Below are positions 33,644 through 41,700 of a stretch of DNA of 64,000 bases, one piece after another. Origin of the DNA: Neolewinella persica DSM 23188 (lineage in GTDB: Bacteria; Bacteroidota; Bacteroidia; Chitinophagales; Saprospiraceae). Made by a program: the position numbers and the translations under genes. Within the stretch, counting starts at the first letter, position 1; the number at the start of each line of letters is the position of its first letter. The notes beneath the pieces were generated by a model. The model saw only the letters and a program-made list of their open reading frames with translations, had not been told where the DNA came from and made no database searches. The stretch is taken from the NCBI RefSeq assembly GCF_000373105.1, contig NZ_KB890417.1, positions 28,339 through 92,338 of the forward strand, read 5' to 3'.

Positions 33644-34345
33644 ATGAAACAATTGCTATTTCTGCTGCTGGCCCTGTGCCTGGCGGCCAACCTCGGTGCT
33701 CAGCCAGAGCACGACACCTGGTTTTATGGATTCAAGGCTGGTGCTACGCGCCACCAGATCAACGACATCCAGACCACCATCATCCCCGATGTATTTCCGG
33801 AAGACACGTACCAGACCGAATCCCTCCCGCAAATCGGGTTCGCGGGCGGCTTGTCTTTTTATCACCGGTTTTATAAATCCAGGTTTGCGGTCCAGCCGGA
33901 GATTCTGTTCTCCAGCAGAGGAGGGAATTTTCATTACACCGACAACCGCGACCTGGATTATAACATCAAATTGAGCTACCAATACCTGAGTCTGGGGTCC
34001 CTCATAAAGGTTTATCCTGCCGGAGGCATCAACTTTGGCATGGGCGCCCAGGTAGCCTTTAACGTTGCGACCGACCAATTGACGTACACGTCTAATATGC
34101 CGGAACTCGGCCCGGACCTGCAAATTCAGCAGAGCCTGCGGGAAGTCCTGGTGGGCAGCAATGACATCCATTTGATCGGACAAATCGGTTACGATTTCAT
34201 CTTCGGTTTACAGGTCGAAGCCCGGTACGTACTTGGCCTGAGTGATGTGCTGGAGACCCGCGCCAATGGTTTCAATTTTATCGAGAACGTCAACAGGGGT
34301 AGCGGCTTACAGGTGACCTTGGGTTGGTTAATTGAATTCCCATGA
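33644..34345 (+). CDS. Outer-membrane beta-barrel (PorT/OMP_b-brl type) protein
   Basis: A 233-residue outer-membrane protein. A signal peptide (MKQLLFLLLALCLAANLGAQ) is followed by alternating amphipathic strands of an eight-stranded barrel (FYGFKAGATRHQI, LGFAGGLSFYHRFYKSRFAVQPEILFSSRGGNF, YLSLGSLIKVYPAGGINFGMGAQVAF, FGLQVEARYVLGLSDV) and a short barrel end LQVTLGWLIEFP. This is the PorT-family layout common in Bacteroidetes. Its stop codon overlaps the next start codon (ATGA at 34342-34345), so the downstream T9SS-sorted gene is translationally coupled. Confidence 0.85.
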   Translation: MKQLLFLLLALCLAANLGAQPEHDTWFYGFKAGATRHQINDIQTTIIPDVFPEDTYQTESLPQIGFAGGLSFYHRFYKSRFAVQPEILFSSRGGNFHYTDNRDLDYNIKLSYQYLSLGSLIKVYPAGGINFGMGAQVAFNVATDQLTYTSNMPELGPDLQIQQSLREVLVGSNDIHLIGQIGYDFIFGLQVEARYVLGLSDVLETRANGFNFIENVNRGSGLQVTLGWLIEFP

Positions 34346-35709
34346 TCATCATCAACTTCCAGAGACTCCAACTAATATGTACCGGAGAAGTGCCTAAATT
34401 AAAATGCGCAGCGTTTTCAAAAAGCCCCTCCGCCGTGGGACCGCCGCAGGCAGCCGCGCAGCGCACGGGTTGGGTAGGGAGTTTCCTGGTGCTATTCGCA
34501 TTATTAACCGCTTCGATTCCAGCCCACACGCAACCCATTCCGCCAGTCCCTGAAACGACCCACGCAAACTATATTTTTGCGGTTTACACGCCTAAATCAT
34601 TGGCGGAAGCAACGATCTGGGCAACTTCGGACGCGACGTTAACGACGCATCGGCTCATCAATAAGTCTGACTCGACGGAAGTCAGGCTCGCGCCAGTCAG
34701 GCATACCGCACTGCGTACTTATGTTGATTTAGGCGGGAACGCAGGTGCAATGGAAAGGCTGGAGGAGCAAGGCTCCCCTACCCTACATGAACTGCTGTGC
34801 TACGACCAACTACTCTCCCCCGCACAACGGCAACTTACCGAAAGCTACCTCGCCATCAGGCATGGCCTGACGCTTGATCAGCGTTTGCCAACCAACTACC
34901 TGGCGCAACGCTCCGATGGATCAACCTACCCCGTCTGGACCGCCACTGACGAGCCTGTTTTTCGGCACCGAATCATCGGTTTAGCCTACGACACCAGCGC
35001 TAACCTTTCCCGATTAACCGGCTCTTCCGTACTCGCGCCCGGTCTGCTCTCCCTGAGTTGGCAAGATGCCCCTGTCCAGACAGCCTACCTGCTGGTGGCT
35101 GACGATAATGCGCCCACCGCACACAGCTCAATGTCTGGCTCGCCGACGCTCCAACCACTCCAACGCCGCTGGCGCGTAGAGGCCAATGGGCAGGTACCGA
35201 AAACTAGTCTGAGCATCAATCCCCGGCAACTGTTTGACCGGATATTGCCCGGTGAAACGCTGGTACTACGGCAAACCAGTGGTACATCTATCATTGTCCC
35301 ACCAAGTGAGGTTTCGGCCGACGAAATCACGTTTACCGGCCTGTCTTTCCCCGCCGACACCGTCAGCTACTTGCAATTGGCGCTAAGGTGTAATGCCCCT
35401 GATTTAGGCTGTTCGACGAACACGGAACTTCCCGACAACGACTTATTCAACTCAGTTCAACTCAGCCCCAACCCAGCTGCTGCCGGTACGCCGCTACAAC
35501 TCCGTGTAGCGCTTTCAGAGGTCTCCGGCCTGGTTGCCACCGTTTATGATGCCCTGGGCCGGCAGGTTAGTAGCCAAGTGTTGCCCGCTACCACGCATCA
35601 TATGGCGGAGATAACCTTAACTGCTTCCGGCACCTATTCCCTGCACCTGCGTTCGCGCCTGCTTAGTCGCTCCGCCCCCAGCCACACCTTGCAGGTCATC
35701 GCACACTAG
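34342..35709 (+). CDS. T9SS-sorted surface protein upstream of the RHS gene
   Basis: A 455-residue exported protein. A hydrophobic signal segment (WVGSFLVLFALLTASIPAHTQ) lies about 45 residues in. The middle holds HELLCYDQLLSPAQRQLTESYLAIRHGLTL, a motif of Bacteroidetes surface adhesin-like proteins, and the C-terminus has a T9SS sorting domain (VQLSPNPAAAGTPLQLRV to SGTYSLHLRSRLL). The ATG at 34342 overlaps the preceding stop codon. Another ATG (34404, MRSVFKKPL) in a different frame might be the original start, in which case a frameshift near 34450 is possible. Motif A occurs twice inside (34732-34750 and 35641-35659). It precedes the RHS gene by 48 bp and may anchor or help export it (inference). 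Confidence 0.72.
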   Translation: MIIINFQRLQLICTGEVPKLKCAAFSKSPSAVGPPQAAAQRTGWVGSFLVLFALLTASIPAHTQPIPPVPETTHANYIFAVYTPKSLAEATIWATSDATLTTHRLINKSDSTEVRLAPVRHTALRTYVDLGGNAGAMERLEEQGSPTLHELLCYDQLLSPAQRQLTESYLAIRHGLTLDQRLPTNYLAQRSDGSTYPVWTATDEPVFRHRIIGLAYDTSANLSRLTGSSVLAPGLLSLSWQDAPVQTAYLLVADDNAPTAHSSMSGSPTLQPLQRRWRVEANGQVPKTSLSINPRQLFDRILPGETLVLRQTSGTSIIVPPSEVSADEITFTGLSFPADTVSYLQLALRCNAPDLGCSTNTELPDNDLFNSVQLSPNPAAAGTPLQLRVALSEVSGLVATVYDALGRQVSSQVLPATTHHMAEITLTASGTYSLHLRSRLLSRSAPSHTLQVIAH

Positions 35710-35757
35710 CTCCTTTTGCCTCCGCCCGTTATTTCATCCCAAGAGAATCTTTTCCCG

Positions 35758-38700
35758 ATGTCTATTATCAATCACCTGCGTGCCTTTCTCCGTATTTTTC
35801 TACGTGAAGCAACGATCATCACTCCCTTTCCTGCGAACCGTCCGACCGCCTATATTCCGGCTTCGCCTTCATTCCGATCGGCCCGACGGTCTCCGGAACG
35901 CGGCAGCCCAATCACCAATCGAATATCAACTATCGCCTATCGCATATCTGTAACAGCGGTAGCCAATCGCTTATCACTTATCCCTTATCCCTTATCGCTA
36001 ATTCTTTGTCTGGCCACCGTTTCCCTATCCGCCCAAGCCCCGAACGCCCCCTCCCCAACCTACCTGACCGTCTCCCCCACCGCCCCTCCTCCAGCTGCAA
36101 ACCCAGCCGACGGCATTGCCCTAATTGAACCTCCCACCGCCAACTCCTCTGGAAGCGCTGAACTCAACTTCCCCATCAAACTACCGCCCGCCCGTAAGGA
36201 TCATTCGCCGGTGCTCGGCGTCAGCTACTCCAGCGACCACCTGCACGGCTGGCTGGGCCGGGGCTGGGACCTTAGTTTACCCACCATCGAAGTAGAGACG
36301 CGTTGGGGCGTTCCCCGCTTCAACGCGACCAATGAAACCGAAACCTACCTGTTCGAAGGGGCCATGCTTGCCCCGGTTGCCCACCGCGGAGAAACCCGAC
36401 CCCGCGAAGCAGAAAAAACCTACCACCCCCGGGTAGAACGCGAATTTCAGCGCATCACCCGTCACGGAAACAACCCCAAAAATTACTGGTGGGAGGTTCG
36501 TTATCCCGACGGTAGTACCGAATATTACGGCGGATCACCAGAAGGGATTACGCCCGCTGCCCTGCTGACCGATCCTTCTGGCAACATCAGCAGCTGGGCT
36601 TTGGTCCGATCCACCGACGTTCACGAAAACCGGATAGATTACAGCTACGTGGTGCAGCAAGACAATGGTCACTCGGGTAGCACAGAGACGGGCAAAAACA
36701 GATACCCCACCCGCATCACCTACAACGGTAAGGGCACACAAACAGGCACTTTCTCCATCGATTTCATCCGGGACCGCGACCTCGGCGAAAGCCGCCGTCC
36801 GGATGTCCGCATTGATTATTCCTCCGGGTTAAAAATAGTGACGGCTGATTTACTTCGCCGCATCGAGATCCGCTACCGTGGCACCATGGTTCGTCATTAC
36901 GATCTGAGCTATAAAACGGCGGCCTTCCACCAAACGGTACTCACCGGCATTACCGAGTTAGGCAGCGACGGAAGTGAGTTTTCGGGACACACCTTCGATT
37001 ATCACGAGCTCCCTTCCGGCGATTTCTCCGCCTTCGGCCCGGTGGAAACCTGGAGCAGCGGCAACGACAATATAAAGGGAGATATACTCAATCCGATTCC
37101 TGGTTTCACCGGCGAGATATCCGCGTTAGGCGGAGCGAAATCAACGAGCCGGCAGATCGGGAGTGCGGTGACCGTTGGCCCAATTGGTTCTCCGGGCACC
37201 AAAGATTTTACCGTGGGTGGCACCTTCGGTTCCGGCTCCAGCGAAGGGAACGGGGTGCTTTCTTTTGTTGACATCAATGGGGACCTACTTCCAGACAAGT
37301 TATTCCGCCGTGGCAACGACCTGGTATGGCGTAAAAACCTATTTGGCCAAGGCTCCCCTGGTTTCGGGCCGGTCCGCCCCGTGAATGGTATCCGTGATTT
37401 CAGCGTCACGGCAACCACCGAAACCAACATTGGCTTTGAGGCCAACATCACCCCCTTTTTCGCGGGCTATGAAAACACGACATCCCGAACTTCGACGACT
37501 ACCTACTTCAGCGATTTCAACGGTGATGACCTGATCGACATTCTGCATCGGGGCAAGGTATATTTCAACCACCTCGACGAAAACGGCAACCCAACCTTTA
37601 CCCTGAACAGCGGCGACACCCCTAGCCCGATCATCGACGGTGCAGCGCCAGATGGTGACCTGGTCACCGTAGACCCGGATGAACAGCAGGAGCTGATCGA
37701 CATGACACCGAAGCACGATGTGGTCCGCAGTTGGGAAGCGCCCTTTTCGGGTACCGTCCGGATCACCGGAGACATCTCGTTGATGGAGCAGCCCGGCATC
37801 GATGAATACAGCCGGGAAGACGGCGTGGTGGTAAGGATAGAACAAGGAGGAGGCTTCCTTCAGAATACGCCCTTGTACACCGAGGCTATTGGTGCGAACG
37901 ATTATGTGGCGCGGACGCCCACCGGCGTCGGCAACATCACCGTTAGTGCCGGGCAACGACTTTACTTCCGGGTACAGTCCGTCTTTGATGGCGCTTTCGA
38001 CCGGGTTTCCTGGGACCCCGTAATTACCTATGTAGGAGAGGATCCCATGGAAAAGGACGTTAATGGTCTCCATATTTATCGCTACCAGGCCAGCGAAGAT
38101 TTCCTGTTGGCCAGTTGTCAGACGGTGTCTATGCCGCTCAACGGGCGGGTCGATCTGACGGGTATTTTCAGCAAACCCATACTTTCCGATACGCTGCACC
38201 TTGAATTGATCATAGACGGCCTGGCCATCCGATCGTGGCAGTTTGCTCCGGACAGCGTCGTAACCAACTTACCGATTGAGAACCTGAATTTCGCCATTGA
38301 GGAAGACCAGCAGGTTCAACTCCGGATGCGAACCAATGCATCGGTTGACTGGACAGCACCGAAGTGGACACCGTTGCTGACCTACATAAGCGCTGACGAT
38401 GGCACGCCAGTCATCAGCCCCGAAGGTGAGCCGGCTTACCGGTACTGCCCGGCCATTGATTATACCATGAGAACCAAGCCTGTCCAATATCCACAGCCCT
38501 GGAGACCCGCAGCCGATACTTTTGACTACGCGTTCCAGCTGAACTACTTCGATTTCGGTTTTAACGGTCGGTTTGAAGGGCTGAGCCTATCTGTCCGTGG
38601 GCGGGACACCGTCTATATGCAACGTGACACTCAAGTGCTTTTGGGCGCGGTCGCAGGTGCCATAAATTGGACGGGGAAGCTGGTGGTAACACCGGGTGAC

Positions 38701-41700
38701 GACGTTTGGGTAGAGGTGTTTGTCCCTGCCGACCTGAACAATGCCGTAGCAAACAGCACCTTCAGGCTGGAGCGTAATGGCCTCCAGGTTCCCGTCGTCA
38801 TCGGCAAGCATCGCCGGCGGACGAATGACGAGCTGACCTTTGGGCCGCAATTCCGGGGTTGGGGGCAGTTTGTTTACCGGGGCGCTGGTGGCGCTGGAGA
38901 CCTACCAATCCTTGAGTCTTTACTGGTGCTGCAGGATCCGGACGTAAGCGAAGAAGATATAGAGGACATCGATATTGATCCGGACGACCCGGACTTCAGT
39001 GATTTTGAAGACCTGACTGACGACCCCACCCAGGAACAATTCATCGTGATGGTAGCAGAACCTAAAGCTGGCAACTGGCGGGGTTACGACGACCTCACTC
39101 TGGTCGGGGCCAATTACATCAGTTCCTCCCGTTTAGGTGCAGACGACGTATTGCTAACGCCTGACCTGGGGACTGGAGCTTCGGCGCCTCCACTGACCAG
39201 TATTTCGAAGATGAATGCAGTAGCCGCTGGTGCAGGCTTCGGACCAGCCAGCCTGGCGGGCTCCGCCGCTTGGAACACCACCACCAATCTGATGGAAGTG
39301 ATGGACCTGAACGGAGATCGGTATCCCGACCTCGTGACCCCAACCAGGGCGCAATACACCACGGTCTACGGTGGGCTGAGCAACCAGAGTGTAGTGCACG
39401 GCTTTGGTAACCACGTGGCTAAAAGCCACGCCATCGGCGGTACGGCTGGAGGGAAATTTGTCGATTCCAGCCCCACCAACAGCGGAGACACCAGTGGAAA
39501 AGGAAGCAGGAAGCGGCACCGCCGTTCTAAAACCACTACCAAAAATCAGGGAGCTAAATCTCAGTCCGCTAACGAATCCGCTGAAGCTGGCGGCTCCATC
39601 AGTGTTTCCTTTTCGGTAGACAACGACTACACGGTTCATAGTTGGCTCGACGTAAACGGTGATGGTTTAACGGATAAGGTTTGGGACAACGGTGATGTGG
39701 CCTTTAACCGGGGCTATAGCTTCGGCAGTCGGGAGAACTGGGGCTTTGCGGACATCCGGAAGGGCGTCAGTACGGACTACGGTGGCGGCGGTGGCGTCAA
39801 CATCAGTAACAACTCCTTTGCTGCGGGTTTTGCCATCACCCGAACGGACAACTATTCTACCGCCGCTTTACAAGACGTAAACGGAGATGGATTGGCCGAT
39901 GCCCTGAGTTACAACCCAGACAACCGAATGCTAAGGGTCGCACTCAACACCGGTTCCGGATTTGCCGGAGCCATCGACTGGGCGCGGCTCTCCGAGCCGC
40001 TGGACAAGGGGGACGCTACGGCGGAGAGTCTCAATTTCGCCTTTACCGTCTGTATCCCGATCTTCTTCATCCGAATCTGTGTTAACCCCAGTGGTTCTAC
40101 CGGCCGGGGGGTCAGTCGGGTGCTAAGCCAGTTTAACGACATCGATGGCGACGGCTACCTGGATGAGCTGATGGCGACCAAAGACAACGAACTTAAGGTT
40201 CGTAGGTCCGCCATCGGAAAAGTGAATCTGCTGCGCAGCGTTGAACGCCCGCTCGGTGTTACCATCGAACTGGATTACGTGGCGGCCGCCAACGAAAATG
40301 GCATGCCCTTTCCTAAATGGCTGCTTACGGAAACCAGGCTTAATGACGGCGTTGACGGAGATGGGCCAAGTTGGCGAAAGACACAGATCCGCTACGAAGT
40401 ACCGGTCCACGATCGCCATGAACGAGAGTTTTATGGCTTTGCAAAAACCGTCGAAACAGAACTGGATACGGAAAACGGGGATGTTCCTTACCGGAGTTTC
40501 GTAGTGGAATACCACAACGACAATTTCTATAACCGAAGCCTCCCGAAAAAGCAATACACGGAAGACGCTGCTGGCAACCGGTACCGCGAAACAGCGTACA
40601 CCTATGTAGTAACTAACCCCAGGACACAGACGGAACTTCCGCCGAACCTACTTGCCAGCGACCAGGGGCGGGCGTTTCCGCTGCTGCGGCAGCGGCAGGA
40701 GAATTTCTACGAAGGCGAAGTCAGTCCACAGGTGTCGCAGCGAGTGGCCTTCCAGTACGACAGCATCGGCCAGGTATTGGTCAAGACAGATTTTGGCGAT
40801 GGCACCCCGGTGGATGAACTACGGACAGAGTACGACTACCATCCTTACGGGGAGGAATACCTGACGGGGCAGCTGAAAAGCCTGAAGGTTTATGGCGGTG
40901 GACAATTACTGCGCCACAGTGAAATGGACATCGACGAGCGAGGCAACGTGACCCAGCTGCGTCAGTATTTAGAGGAGAACGTTTTCGCCGTCCAGGATTT
41001 CACCTATGACGAATGGTCCAACGTAACCTCTGCCAGCCGCCCGCCAAACGCCAAAGGGGAACGGATGACTTACACCTACGTCATTGATACCGTAGAGCAT
41101 CTTTTTCCTGTCCGGATTGAGGACAGCTATGGGTATGTTTCCACGTCAGAATATGAATTCAGGTACGGCCAGCAGTTGCAGGAGACCGACGTCAACGGGC
41201 ATACGACCGAGTACGCTATTGATGAACACGGCCGGGTGGCTGCCATTAAATTACCAAAGGACTCAACGTACAGCTTCCGGTACAACTATGCACCGGGTGC
41301 GGCCGTACCCTACGCGACAACCGAACGGTATGACCCGGAAACGGAAGCAGACATCCTGAGCCATACTTTCCTTGACGGGCTGGGACGAGTGATCCAGCAG
41401 CAGCATTTATCCGTCATCGACGGAGACCAGAAAATGGTGGCCAGTGGCAGGGTAACTTATGATGCCTTTGACCGCCCCAAAACGGAAGGTTACCCTGCCG
41501 TTGCGCCCCTTGCTCCTTTGTCTCTTTACCAGGCACCTGCGTCCGCGCCCAAAGCCAGAACCACTTATGACATCCTGGACCGCCCGGAATCGTTGACCAT
41601 GCCCGATAATTCTGTAAGCACGATGGCCTACGGTTTTGCCACCGCCCCTGCAGGACAAACCTTGTTCCAGGAACAAATGACGGACGCGCTGGGCTTCCGC

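Noticed and set aside
35901..36000. Frameshift or assembly error at the RHS start
   Set aside because: The frame stays open from the ATG through the signal peptide; the odd composition is better explained by repeat-derived DNA.
37339..38199. Minus-strand frame of 286 residues
   Set aside because: Antisense shadow of the RHS gene; no recognisable domain.
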